A DNA stretch of 64,000 nt from CAVROT01 sp963722905 (GTDB taxonomy: Bacteria > Pseudomonadota > Alphaproteobacteria > Rhodobacterales > Rhodobacteraceae). Shown one piece after another: positions 1 to 8,021 of the stretch (position 1 is the stretch's first letter; every line of letters begins with the position of its first letter). A program made the translations under genes and the position numbers. The notes below the pieces were generated by a model. That model ran no database searches. It saw nothing but the letters and a program-made list of their open reading frames with translations, and was not told where the DNA came from. The DNA lies in NCBI GenBank assembly GCA_963722905.1, contig CAVROT010000002.1, positions 106,965 to 170,964 of the forward strand. Reading direction: 5' to 3'.

Positions 1-283
1 GGTCGGCCAGTCCGAAGTCGAGACAGGGGAACGCGGTGATCGGCGTCGTCGCATGATCGGTGATACATTCGTATCCGGCCAGCCAGACCGCCTGCGCCGC
101 CGCGGGGTCGAGCCGCTGGAACCCCGCCAGCGCCGTGTCCGGCGCCCGGTAGACCCTTTCCGTATCGTCCGGTGACAGAAAGGCGAACGCACCGGAATAG
201 CCGGCGCCGGTCCCCAAGCAACCGCCGGAGATATAATGCCAGTATCGGATGATCTTGCGCGTCGCCTCTATCCGCTCGGGCAT
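1..283 (-). CDS. Unrecognised protein, N-terminal part, running off the left edge
   Basis: The minus strand is open from an ATG at 283 through base 1, giving 94 residues that begin MPERIEATRKII and continue through a Gly-rich stretch (SGGCLGTGAGYSG) to the window edge. The ATG lies inside the last codons of the upstream minus-strand reading frame, whose stop is at 268-270. This 16-base overlap is typical of translationally coupled operon genes and is the main reason for believing both frames. Three cysteines are visible and there is no signal peptide or transmembrane segment. I do not recognise the family. The C-terminus lies outside the window, so length and function cannot be judged. Confidence 0.5.
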   Translation of the reverse strand, partial: MPERIEATRKIIRYWHYISGGCLGTGAGYSGAFAFLSPDDTERVYRAPDTALAGFQRLDPAAAQAVWLAGYECITDHATTPITAFPCLDFGLAD

Positions 284-879
284 GCCGGCACCGCCGCGTT
301 CGCGACATCTGTGCCCGCCTCAAGTCCGATCAAGATTGCAGAATGGTCGAATTGGGAACTGCAGGATGGTTCGGGAACCGCCTTTCCGACCGGATCCGCG
401 ATTGCGGCGTCGACGGCATCGGGTTCCGCCGGGTCTGTCCGGGCCTGGGCGTCGACAAGGTCGGTGTTGATCCGGGCGGCGGTCATGCTTCCCGAGGCGT
501 CGAGAACCTCGTGGCTGGCATCGTCGTGCACGCAATACGGGCACGAGCGGACGGTCCCGTGTTCGCCGATGTCGGCGCAGGCCGGGACTCGCTGGTCAAT
601 CGGCACCTGCTCGACCGTGTCGGGCGGCAGCGGGTTGGTGTCCGACGGGGGCGTGTTGGAATACGATCCGATATCGTTTTCTACGGCAAGCCGGCCGTCG
701 CAGTAGGGTTTCGAGACGGCCCGGTCCGTTCTCTGGTCCGGGCCGAAGGCGCCGACGTCGATGTGACAGGACATGACGAAGCCGCAGGTGACGCAGTATT
801 CCTCAGGGATGGGCAGCATCGCGTCGTAGATGCCGGGGCCGGTGTCGATGACGTCGGACGCCCCTTGCGACTGGTCCAT
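268..879 (-). CDS. Unrecognised protein, probably the 3' part of a frameshifted gene
   Basis: This frame encodes 203 residues with two CxxC pairs (YCVTCGF near residue 30 and SCPYCVH near residue 114) and an acidic, Ala/Asp-rich tail. The ATG at 879 has no ribosome binding site. Upstream, between about 880 and 1160, protein-like sequence sits in a different frame (LFTELTGAGGVLFAVIVQTP and AADVEPDVSLLLTRQ). One gene split by a frameshift near the T4C4 run at 881-888 therefore fits better than two genes. The 3' end overlaps the start of the next minus-strand gene by 16 bases, which argues that the frame is real. The CxxC pairs could bind a metal, but no function can be assigned. Confidence 0.42.
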   Translation of the reverse strand: MDQSQGASDVIDTGPGIYDAMLPIPEEYCVTCGFVMSCHIDVGAFGPDQRTDRAVSKPYCDGRLAVENDIGSYSNTPPSDTNPLPPDTVEQVPIDQRVPACADIGEHGTVRSCPYCVHDDASHEVLDASGSMTAARINTDLVDAQARTDPAEPDAVDAAIADPVGKAVPEPSCSSQFDHSAILIGLEAGTDVANAAVPACPSG

Positions 880-1141
880 GTCGTTGCGCGGGGAAAAGGC
901 GCGGTCTGCCGCGTGAGGAGGAGGCTCACGTCGGGCTCGACGTCCGCCGCGGCCCGGGCGATCGCGTTCTTGAGAATGCTGTTGTTGCCGATGTTAGGTT
1001 CGGTCGCGACATGTACGTTTCGCCCGCCGGTCTGGGTGACGATGACGGCGCCGTGCCGTCGGGTCCCGCCGAAGGGCGTCTGCACGATGACAGCGAAGAG
1101 GACCCCACCGGCGCCGGTGAGTTCGGTGAAGAGCTGTTGCC

Positions 1142-2095
1142 CTAGGGAGCGACCGTCGCGCCGGCCGTGCCGCCTTCGAGGATCGGGTGGGCGGCGTCGC
1201 ATGCCCGCAGCAGGACCCCGACCGTCGGCCCGGGGCCTTGCGGCGTCACCCCCAGGAGCGACTTCATCAGCGCATCGGAGTCGCGGGGCAGTGCTGCGCC
1301 GGTCTCGTCGTCGGTCAGAAAGCTGCCCGCGACGAGGAATCCCGTGCCGTAGGGCGCCTGCGCCGACTTTGGCGGAGTCGCGTTCTCGGCCAGGTCGGCC
1401 GCCTTCACGTGAAAGAAGCCGGGGAACACCGGAATATCGTAGGCTGCAACCCCTGCGGTATCCTTCAGGTCGGTCTCGCTTGGCAGGTCGAACGGGATGC
1501 CGGCCTGCATGGCCTGGTTCTGCGCCGACATGACGAGCTGTCCTCGGGCCAGTGGAACTAGAAGTTGTCCGCGGCGGTCCGGGAACTGACGATCCCGATC
1601 TGCAGGCCCGGGGCGGCGGCGGCAGGCGGCGGGGGAAGGGGCGAAGACGTCGATATTGGGGTAGTCGTTGGGCAAGGTTATAGTGTCATTGGCGGCGGCG
1701 AGGTCGCGCAACCGCGCGATGCCGCCCGGAAGCGCACGGTCTACGGCAAGCTCGATGGTGCGTCCGTCGGCGGAATACGCATAGTCGAACTCTCCCACGA
1801 GGACTTCGCCCGCACCGCCGGAATAGAGCGCCGCGCGCCCATCGGCGCCGATCTTCGCGTTGTATTCGTCGTCGCCCTCAGATCCGCGGATCTGGTGGCC
1901 CGTGACCCGGTTCAGGTCTGTGTCGCGCCGGATCGTCTTGCCAGCGCCGAATTCCACCGCACCCGCCGAGACGGTGAGGACCGGCGCGTCCCCGTCCGCT
2001 TGGCCTTGGCACCCATAGCCCGCCGTGCCGGTCGCGGGTCCGTCGAGGCGCGGCTTCTGCGGCGCATCGTCCGGTACTCGGTCGATGATCGCCAT
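1142..2095 (-). CDS. Unrecognised protein(s), possibly two genes joined by a frameshift
   Basis: The frame is open for 317 codons. The start at 2095 (MAIIDRVPDD) is chosen because a strong GGGGGAGG lies 7 bases upstream; an ATG at 2101 is too close to it. Residues 1 to about 165 look like a soluble acidic protein (AGEVLVGEFDYAYSADGRTI, NDYPNIDVFAPSP). A short Arg/Pro-rich stretch then looks out of frame. Shifting by one base there gives AAAPGLQIGIVSSRTAADNF and a stop at 1558-1560, just before an in-frame ATG at 1531 (MSAQNQAMQAGIPF). Two coupled genes, the first carrying a frameshift in the CCGCCGCC run, are therefore plausible. I recognise neither half. It is the first gene of the minus-strand run at the left edge. 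Confidence 0.4.
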   Translation of the reverse strand: MAIIDRVPDDAPQKPRLDGPATGTAGYGCQGQADGDAPVLTVSAGAVEFGAGKTIRRDTDLNRVTGHQIRGSEGDDEYNAKIGADGRAALYSGGAGEVLVGEFDYAYSADGRTIELAVDRALPGGIARLRDLAAANDTITLPNDYPNIDVFAPSPAACRRRPGPADRDRQFPDRRGQLLVPLARGQLVMSAQNQAMQAGIPFDLPSETDLKDTAGVAAYDIPVFPGFFHVKAADLAENATPPKSAQAPYGTGFLVAGSFLTDDETGAALPRDSDALMKSLLGVTPQGPGPTVGVLLRACDAAHPILEGGTAGATVAP

Positions 2096-2544
2096 GGTCA
2101 TGCCTCCCCCGTATGGCTGTCGCGGACGTGGCGACGACCGGGGCATTTCGCGCCGGGCAGGAGTGTCGATGCACGGGCGTATCCGGTGTATGATCTTTTT
2201 CGATCGCTCGGGACGGCGGTGCGCTAACCCTCTACGCGGCACCGTGGAGCCCGCGCGGCCGTGGGGGTAACGGCGGGAGCCGGACCCGCTTTCGCCGTTG
2301 GGCCGGCCCTCCATGCCGGTGCCGGGCGCGTGCGGCGCCGTTCTAGATGGCATCCCATGGGCCCGGGCCGACGGTGGCCTATCTTGCCACCGATGGATCG
2401 GGTGACGGGACGATTGGATCACACATCGGGGGATCGGACCCGGGCGGTACGCGCGTCGGGACCGCCGGTCTGCGGAACGTCGTCCTTCGGCGACGCATCG
2501 GGTGGCGGGCCGTCGCCGCCGCGCGCGGCAGGCAGGTGTGCGGC
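2096..2544. other. Divergent intergenic region, no gene recognised
   Basis: This is the GC-rich space between the left-edge minus-strand genes and the plus-strand phosphatidyltransferase operon. Promoters for both directions should lie here, but I could not pick out convincing -35/-10 elements. The open frames crossing it are Arg/Pro-rich shadows. Confidence 0.4.
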
Positions 2545-3255
2545 ATGAACGCCGGGCAAGTCTCAGGGTCGCATGCGGACGCGTCGCCCGCGCGGCGGCT
2601 GGGCGCAACCGGACTGGCTATTGGCTGCGGGCTGGCCGTGGGCGTCGGCCTGGTGGCGCCGGAGGTGGCCGTTTCCGCCGTGGTCCCCTATCTGGTCGGT
2701 CTGGCGATTGCGGTGCGGGGCATGTCGGCCGATTACCCACATGCGCGCATGGGGGCCTGCAACGCCGTGACGACGCTGCGCATGGCCCTCGTCGCCGGGG
2801 TTGCGGCACTTGGGATCGGCGGCGGGGCGGGGTGGCTGCCGGCCGCTCTGGCGTCGATTGCGCTGGTCCTCGACGGGGCCGACGGGTGGCTCGCGCGGCG
2901 CGGGCGGCTCGTCTCGCGTTTCGGCGCCGCCTACGACATGGAGGTCGATGCGGCCCTGGCGGCCTGCCTTGCGCTGATGGTGCTGTCCGAGGGCCGCGTC
3001 GGGGCCGAGTTCCTGGTGCTGGGCTTCTCGCGCTACGCCTTCGTGGCAGCGGCGGCGGTGCTGCCCTGGCTCGCCGCGCCGCTGACGCCGAGTTTGCGGC
3101 GCAAGGCCGTTTGCGTTGTGCAGATCGGGGGGCTCGTGTTTCTGGCGACGCCTCTTCTGCCGGATCAAGCGACCCGCCCCGTCGCCCTGGCGGTGGCGGT
3201 CCTGGTCGCTTGGTCCTTCGCGCGCGACATCCGGCGATTGGCCGCGGCGCGATGA
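2545..3255 (+). CDS. CDP-alcohol phosphatidyltransferase family membrane protein
   Basis: The family transfers a phosphatidyl or phospho-alcohol group from a CDP-activated donor to an acceptor alcohol in the inner membrane. The 236-residue protein has the complete signature DG-x2-AR-x8-G-x3-D-x3-D, read as D113 G114, A117 R118, G127, D131 and D135, the metal and CDP binding residues. It is set among hydrophobic helices at about 24-60, 77-110 and 135-230. The ATG at 2545 is used because it gives the usual short N-terminus. The stop overlaps the next start as ATGA, so it heads an operon with a flippase-like protein and an LtaS-like hydrolase. The substrate is not evident: it may be a phosphatidylglycerol- or inositol-type synthase. 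Confidence 0.82.
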   Translation: MNAGQVSGSHADASPARRLGATGLAIGCGLAVGVGLVAPEVAVSAVVPYLVGLAIAVRGMSADYPHARMGACNAVTTLRMALVAGVAALGIGGGAGWLPAALASIALVLDGADGWLARRGRLVSRFGAAYDMEVDAALAACLALMVLSEGRVGAEFLVLGFSRYAFVAAAAVLPWLAAPLTPSLRRKAVCVVQIGGLVFLATPLLPDQATRPVALAVAVLVAWSFARDIRRLAAAR

Positions 3256-4169
3256 CGCCGCTCCGCTTGATTGCCGGGCTGGTCCTGCTGGGCGCGTGCC
3301 TCTGGCTGCTCGATGCTCGCGCCATCGCCGCGCGGCTGGCCGGGGCCGATCCGCTCTGGTTGTCGGTCGCGGTCGCGGCCCTGTTGGCGCAGACCGTTCT
3401 GATGGCGTTGCGATGGCGTCTGGTCGCGCGCGGCTTCGGCACCCGGATGGCGCCGGCCTGGGCGATCCGCGAATACTTGGCCGGGCAGCTGGTGAATGCG
3501 ACGCTGCCGGGCGGTGTCCTTGGCGATGCGGCGCGGGCGGTCCGCGCGAGCGACGGGAAAGGCGGGATGCGCGGCGCCGCACACGCCGTCGTGATCGAGA
3601 GGGCGGCCGGGCAGATCGGTCTGGTCGCCGTGGCGGGGATCGGGCTTGCCGGGGCGCTTCTGGCGCCCGGTGGTTTTGCGCCCCCGACCCCCTTGGCCGT
3701 CGGCATGGTGGCGGGGATCGCGGCGATTGCCGTGGCAACGGTCGCCCTGACGCGGCGCGGCGACGGCGCCGACATCGTGCGGCGATGCCTGCCGTCGCGC
3801 GACCTGGTCGCGACCCATGCCGCGCTGTCGATGGGTGCCGCGGCCCTGAACGTCGCGGCGTTCGCCGCCTGCGCGCGGGCCACCGGCACCGTCCTCGGGC
3901 CCGGCGCCGCGCTGGTCCTCGTGCCGCTCATCCTCACGGCGATGCTGGTCCCCCTCACCGTCGGCGGCTGGGGCTGGCGGGAGGGGGCGGCGGCGGCACT
4001 CTTTCCTGTCGCCGGAGCCCCCTCCGACGCAGGCGTCGCCGCCGGCATCGCGTTCGGTGCGGTCGTCCTGATATCGGTCCTCCCCGGCGTAGCGGTAACG
4101 GTCGGCGACCGACGGTCGGGACACGCGCGGTCCGTCGCGCATGGACCGGCATCGGACAGCACCCGATGA
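3252..4169 (+). CDS. Flippase-like / lysylphosphatidylglycerol synthase transmembrane domain protein (UPF0104)
   Basis: This 305-residue integral membrane protein has about eight hydrophobic helices. It carries features of the UPF0104/flippase-like family, the membrane half of MprF-type proteins: an early MALRWRLVARGFG loop, the QLVNATLPGGVLGDAARA segment near residues 80-97, and a Gly-rich C-terminal VGGWGWREGAAAALFP. Family members are thought to translocate or handle lipid substrates; no soluble aminoacyltransferase domain is present. Its ATG overlaps the preceding stop and its TGA overlaps the next ATG (positions 4166-4169). Translation is therefore coupled between a lipid-headgroup transferase and a periplasm-facing hydrolase, which supports a role in moving that lipid or intermediate. 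Confidence 0.75.
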   Translation: MTPLRLIAGLVLLGACLWLLDARAIAARLAGADPLWLSVAVAALLAQTVLMALRWRLVARGFGTRMAPAWAIREYLAGQLVNATLPGGVLGDAARAVRASDGKGGMRGAAHAVVIERAAGQIGLVAVAGIGLAGALLAPGGFAPPTPLAVGMVAGIAAIAVATVALTRRGDGADIVRRCLPSRDLVATHAALSMGAAALNVAAFAACARATGTVLGPGAALVLVPLILTAMLVPLTVGGWGWREGAAAALFPVAGAPSDAGVAAGIAFGAVVLISVLPGVAVTVGDRRSGHARSVAHGPASDSTR

Positions 4170-5734
4170 CCCGAAAGGCCGTGCTCGACGTGCTGGCCGC
4201 CCTTGCCGCCGTGACCCTGCTGCACGCTATTCTCGTCATGCCGTCCCGGCCCGAGGGCCTGACCCCGGCCCAGGTCGTCCGGCCGACATACGAGCTTCCG
4301 GTCGCGCTTGTCGTGCTGGCGGTCTTCCGCGGGCGGTGGGTGCGGGCGGCCGCTATCGGCGCCGCCCTTGCCCTCCTGGTCCTGCGGGCCGCCGATCTGG
4401 GGTCGCACCTTGCCTTCGAGCGGGACTTTAACCCCCTGCTCGACCTGCACCTGCTCGTCTCCGGCTGGGCACTGCTTTCGGGAAGCGTCGGGCGCGGGAC
4501 GGCGATGGCGGTCGTCTCATGCGGCCTCGGCGTCGTGGCCGTGGTGGGTTTGATCCTTTGGGCCTGCCTTGGACGGATCGCCCGGCTCTCGCCCGGGCTG
4601 CGCGGCGCCGTCGCCGCTCTGCCCCTCGCGGCGACGCTCGCCGCGTTGATCCTTCCCGGCTGGACGACGCTCGCTGTGACCCCGTCGGTTGTCCTGCAGG
4701 TCGGCCGGATGAGCGCGGGCGTCGCCGGCCTGGCCGTCTTCACCGAGGCGTTGCGCGCCGCCCCCGACGTCCGGCCGCGCTTCGCCGCACTCGAGGGGCG
4801 GGACGTCATCCTGGCCTTCGTGGAATCCTACGGCCGCAGCTTCGTCGAGGATCCGCGCTACGCCGGTGTGGCGCGCCCCAGGCTCGCCGCGGTCGGGGCG
4901 CGGCTGGAGGCGGCGGGCTGGGGCGTGCGCAGCGGCTGGCTGGCGGCGCCCACCCGCGGCGGCCAGAGCTGGCTGAGCCATGCAACGCTGCTTTCGGGCC
5001 TCCTTGTGGACCGGCAGATTCGCTACGACCGGCTGATGACGTCGCGCCATCCGTCCCTCAACGCGCTCTTTCGGGATGCCGGCTGGCGCACGGGCGCGGC
5101 CATGCCGGCCATCACGCTGGATTGGCCCGAGGCGGCCTGGTACGGCTACGACACCCTGCTGGATGGCGACGGCCTCGGCTATGCAGGAGAGCCGTTCGAC
5201 TGGGTGACGATGCCGGACCAGTACACCTGGACGGCGCTCGACCGCGACCTGCGCGGCGATGCGCCGACGATGATCGAAGTCGCGCTGATCACCTCACACG
5301 CCCCCTGGACCCCGCTGCCGCACATCGTGCCATGGGAGGACGTCGGCGACGGGGCGGTGTTCGACGGCAGCCGGCGGTCCGGCGACAGCCCGCGGCAGGT
5401 CTGGTCCGACCGCGACCGGATCCGCGACCAGTACGCGCTGTCGCTGGACTATGCGCTGGAGGTGCTGGGCCAGTATGTCGCGACGCGCGGCGACGGCGCG
5501 GTGTTCGTCGTCCTGGGCGATCATCAGCCCGCGCCGCTTCTGACCGGCGACGGGGCGTCGCCCGACGTGCCGGTGCACGTGATCTCCGACGATCCCGCCC
5601 TGCTGGCGCGCCTGCCGGCAGAGGTGTTCGGCCCCGGTCTGATCCCGGCACCCGACCGAAGGACGTTGCCCATGCAGGATCTGCGCGCGATCATGACCGC
5701 GATCTTCGAGACCCCCCTACAGGAGCAGCCTTGA
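4166..5734 (+). CDS. LtaS/sulfatase-like membrane-anchored hydrolase or phosphotransferase
   Basis: The 522-residue protein starts with about five transmembrane helices (residues 1-190). A large periplasmic alkaline-phosphatase-superfamily domain follows. Visible elements are the first strand with metal ligand (DVILAFVESYGRSF), the region that normally carries the catalytic Thr/Ser (TRGGQSWLSHATLLSG), ITSHAPW, and the C-terminal metal motif VVLGDHQPAP. This plan resembles LtaS and OpgB/MdoB, which transfer phosphoglycerol from phosphatidylglycerol, but also general membrane sulfatases. The start overlaps the previous stop as ATGA and the stop overlaps the following ATG by one base. Its neighbours (CDP-alcohol transferase, flippase-like protein) favour a phospho-alcohol headgroup substrate. 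Confidence 0.72.
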   Translation: MTRKAVLDVLAALAAVTLLHAILVMPSRPEGLTPAQVVRPTYELPVALVVLAVFRGRWVRAAAIGAALALLVLRAADLGSHLAFERDFNPLLDLHLLVSGWALLSGSVGRGTAMAVVSCGLGVVAVVGLILWACLGRIARLSPGLRGAVAALPLAATLAALILPGWTTLAVTPSVVLQVGRMSAGVAGLAVFTEALRAAPDVRPRFAALEGRDVILAFVESYGRSFVEDPRYAGVARPRLAAVGARLEAAGWGVRSGWLAAPTRGGQSWLSHATLLSGLLVDRQIRYDRLMTSRHPSLNALFRDAGWRTGAAMPAITLDWPEAAWYGYDTLLDGDGLGYAGEPFDWVTMPDQYTWTALDRDLRGDAPTMIEVALITSHAPWTPLPHIVPWEDVGDGAVFDGSRRSGDSPRQVWSDRDRIRDQYALSLDYALEVLGQYVATRGDGAVFVVLGDHQPAPLLTGDGASPDVPVHVISDDPALLARLPAEVFGPGLIPAPDRRTLPMQDLRAIMTAIFETPLQEQP

Positions 5735-7020
5735 TGAGACCATCGATCCTTGCCGCGGCCGTTGCCGCCGTGCCCCTTGCCGCGCCCGCCCAGGACCTTG
5801 TGACGCGCGACCGCGTCGGCCTGCCGGACGCGCCCAACGCGATGACCTTCCGGCTCACGCCCTACGATCTCTATTCTGCGGACCCCGCGACGGCCGATGC
5901 CTTCGCGGATCTGTTTGCGCAGTTCATCCGGGCGCGGCCGGACTGGCGGATCGACACGCAGCTCCAGACCGGCAACATCGGGCAGGAGCAGGCGCGGCTG
6001 CTTCAGCAGACGCAGGCGGGCCGTGGACCCGATTGCGCGATGGTCGATTCGAGCCAGCTTGCGCTGTTCCGGCAGACCGGCGTGCTGCAGCCCATGAACG
6101 AAACGTTCTCCAAGGCAGAGGTGGCGGACCTCTTCCCATACGTCCGGGATGCCGTGACGAACGAGGCGGGTGACGTGCTGGCATGGTGGTGGTTCACCGA
6201 TCTGCGCGTTCTCTACCGCGACACGAGCCTCGTCCCCGACGCCCCCGCGACGTGGGAAGAGACCCGCATGGCCGCGCTGGCTGCCACCGAGGCCGGCAAG
6301 GAGGGCATCCTCTTCAACGCCGGACGCTGGGAGGGGACGGCCTTCGACTGGCTGGCGAATTTCTGGGCGCAGGGCGGCCGGCTGGTCGACGACGCCGGCG
6401 CGCCGGTCTTCGGCGCGGGGGACAATCGGACGAAGTTCCTCGACGCGGTGGCCTACTACAGGGACCTTGTCGAAAGCGGCGCGGCGCCGGGCCGCGTGAC
6501 GTCGATCACCGACTACGATGCGTTCAACGCGGCCGCCGCCGCCGGATCGGCGGCGATGTTCGTCGGCGGCAACTGGCAATACGGCCAGTTGCGCGCGACC
6601 CTGCCGCCCGAGGACTTCGCGAACTGGGCCGTGTCCGAGCTTCCCGGACCGGATGCGGATCGGCGCGCGACGGGGACCGGCGGATGGGCTATCGCCGCGC
6701 TGACCGAGGATCCGGCCAAGCGGGCGCTATGCGGCGAGATGGCGAAGGAAGTCTACGCGGGCCCCGGTAACGCATATCAGGGCCTGCTGCCGACCTCCGC
6801 CGCGCTCTACGAGACCTACGACGCCTATGACGGGCCGGAGTTCGACCTTTTTGCGCAAGCGCTGGAGAACGGCGTCGCCCGGCCCGGCGCGGCGATCTAC
6901 CCCGAGATCTCCAACCAGATCCAGATCGTCCTGGGCGACGTGTTGTCCGGCGCGGCCGAGCCCGAGGCCGCGCTGGACGCCGCCTTCGAGGCCGCGCAGG
7001 CGGCCCACGCGCGGCAGTGA
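5734..7020 (+). CDS. ABC transporter substrate-binding protein, sugar family 1
   Basis: This is a periplasmic binding protein of the MalE/UgpB type, 428 residues. It has a clear signal peptide (MRPSILAAAVAAVPLAAPAQ, cleavage near residue 20). The fold signatures are QTQAGRGPDCAMVDSSQLA, a Trp-rich hinge (AWWWFTDLRVLYRD), WLANFWAQGG and MFVGGNWQYGQL. The ligand is probably a carbohydrate or glycerophospho-compound. The ATG shares a base with the previous stop, and two permease genes follow. Its stop codon sits in the first unit of an 11-bp sequence repeated three times. The position after three lipid-headgroup genes suggests that it feeds or recycles material for them. Confidence 0.88.
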   Translation: MRPSILAAAVAAVPLAAPAQDLVTRDRVGLPDAPNAMTFRLTPYDLYSADPATADAFADLFAQFIRARPDWRIDTQLQTGNIGQEQARLLQQTQAGRGPDCAMVDSSQLALFRQTGVLQPMNETFSKAEVADLFPYVRDAVTNEAGDVLAWWWFTDLRVLYRDTSLVPDAPATWEETRMAALAATEAGKEGILFNAGRWEGTAFDWLANFWAQGGRLVDDAGAPVFGAGDNRTKFLDAVAYYRDLVESGAAPGRVTSITDYDAFNAAAAAGSAAMFVGGNWQYGQLRATLPPEDFANWAVSELPGPDADRRATGTGGWAIAALTEDPAKRALCGEMAKEVYAGPGNAYQGLLPTSAALYETYDAYDGPEFDLFAQALENGVARPGAAIYPEISNQIQIVLGDVLSGAAEPEAALDAAFEAAQAAHARQ

Positions 7021-7042
7021 CGCGGCAGTGACGCGGCAGTGA
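7010..7042 (+). repeat. Three perfect 11-bp tandem repeats spanning the stop codon
   Basis: The unit CGCGGCAGTGA is repeated head to tail at 7010-7020, 7021-7031 and 7032-7042 with no mismatch. Each unit contains TGA in a different frame, so the array closes all three frames. The third copy also provides a GTG (7039) that could be a start codon. Its position exactly at the end of the binding-protein gene suggests slippage or duplication after the operon was formed. Confidence 0.95.
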
Positions 7043-7045
7043 CAC

Positions 7046-7066
7046 GGGCGGGGGCGGGGGCGGGGG
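7046..7066 (+). promoter_or_regulatory. G-quadruplex-type tract in the operon leader of the first permease
   Basis: Four runs of G (3, 5, 5 and 5 bases) are separated by single C residues, an ideal pattern for a very stable intramolecular G-quadruplex on the coding strand and in the mRNA. It lies between the binding-protein stop and the first permease frame. It could attenuate transcription or translation, or be a slippage hotspot. The G-quadruplex call follows from the pattern only. Confidence 0.7.
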
Positions 7067-7193
7067 CCGTTGGGGTGACGGCCCCGGCGTCGGGCGGGGG
7101 CCGGGCAGAGCGGCGGCGCAGGGGTCGCGCCGGAGGCAGGGCCGGGGGCCGGGGCCTGCGGACGGACGCCCCTGGCCCTGGCTGGTCCCCGCG

Positions 7194-8021
7194 GTGGCCA
7201 TGCTGGCGGTGTTCTACGCGGTGCCGGTTCTTGACGTCCTGCGGCTGGCCTTCAGCGATGCGACCCTCATCCGCCCGCCCGAGCGCTGGACGACGGATGC
7301 GCTGCGCGCCGTGCTGGGGGACCCGGCCTTGCCGCAGGTGCTTGGCACCACGGTCGTCTTCACGGTGGTGAACGTGGTTGCCCTCCAGTCGCTCGGCCTC
7401 GTCATCGCGCTGACCCTCGTGCGGGGCGAGGCGCGGGGCCTGCGCGGGATGACCGCCTTCCGCACGCTGGTTCTGGCGGCCTGGGTCGTGCCGGGTATCG
7501 CGAACGGCCTCATCTGGCAGATGCTCTTCGACGAGGCGCCCTACGGCACGCTCAACTCGCTGCTGGGCGCCGCCGGCTTGGGGCCGGTAGCGTGGCTGTC
7601 GGATCCGGGCATGGCGCTCGTCTCGGCGGTGATCGCCAACCTGTGGCAGGGGACGGCTTTCTCGATGATCGTGTTCTATGCCGCGCGAAAGGGGATCGAC
7701 CCGGTCGTCTACGAGGTTGCGGCGCTGGACGGGGCATCGCCATGGCGGACCTTCCGGTCGATCACGCTGCCGCTGCTGCGGACGGCGATCGCCGTCAACA
7801 CGGTGCTGGTCGCGGTGCAGACGCTCAACACGTTCGATTCGATCCTGGCCCTGACCGGCGGCGGACCGGGACGCGCGACCGAGGTCCTGGCCCTCTTCAC
7901 CTTCAACACCGTCTTCAACAATCTCGACCTCGCGGGGGGCAGTGTCCTTGCCCTTCTGCTCTTCGCCGCCGCGATGGCGCTCGCCGTCCTCGTCCACGGC
8001 CGGCTGGGTCGCGCAAGGTGA
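7194..8021 (+). CDS. ABC sugar permease (MalF/UgpA type), N-terminus uncertain
   Basis: This is an inner-membrane permease of a binding-protein-dependent importer. At least five transmembrane helices are visible, together with the EAA-type cytoplasmic loop (EVAALDGASPWRTFRSITLP, near residue 180) that contacts the ATPase. The GTG at 7194 falls inside what should be the first transmembrane helix. The frame continues upstream (RPWPWLVPAVAMLAVFYAVP) to a stop at 7029-7031 without any ATG or GTG. A GTG at 7039 lies in another frame, and a single-base shift in the G-rich tract would join it to this gene. The true start is thus either non-canonical or lost to a frameshift. The stop overlaps the next GTG start. 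Confidence 0.8.
   Translation: MAMLAVFYAVPVLDVLRLAFSDATLIRPPERWTTDALRAVLGDPALPQVLGTTVVFTVVNVVALQSLGLVIALTLVRGEARGLRGMTAFRTLVLAAWVVPGIANGLIWQMLFDEAPYGTLNSLLGAAGLGPVAWLSDPGMALVSAVIANLWQGTAFSMIVFYAARKGIDPVVYEVAALDGASPWRTFRSITLPLLRTAIAVNTVLVAVQTLNTFDSILALTGGGPGRATEVLALFTFNTVFNNLDLAGGSVLALLLFAAAMALAVLVHGRLGRAR

Noticed and set aside
3116..4165. Upstream extension of the LtaS-like frame and other long frames over the phosphatidyltransferase operon
   Set aside because: The extended part is Arg/Gly-rich and overlaps better genes; the hydrophobic N-terminus starts at 4166 with an ATGA overlap.
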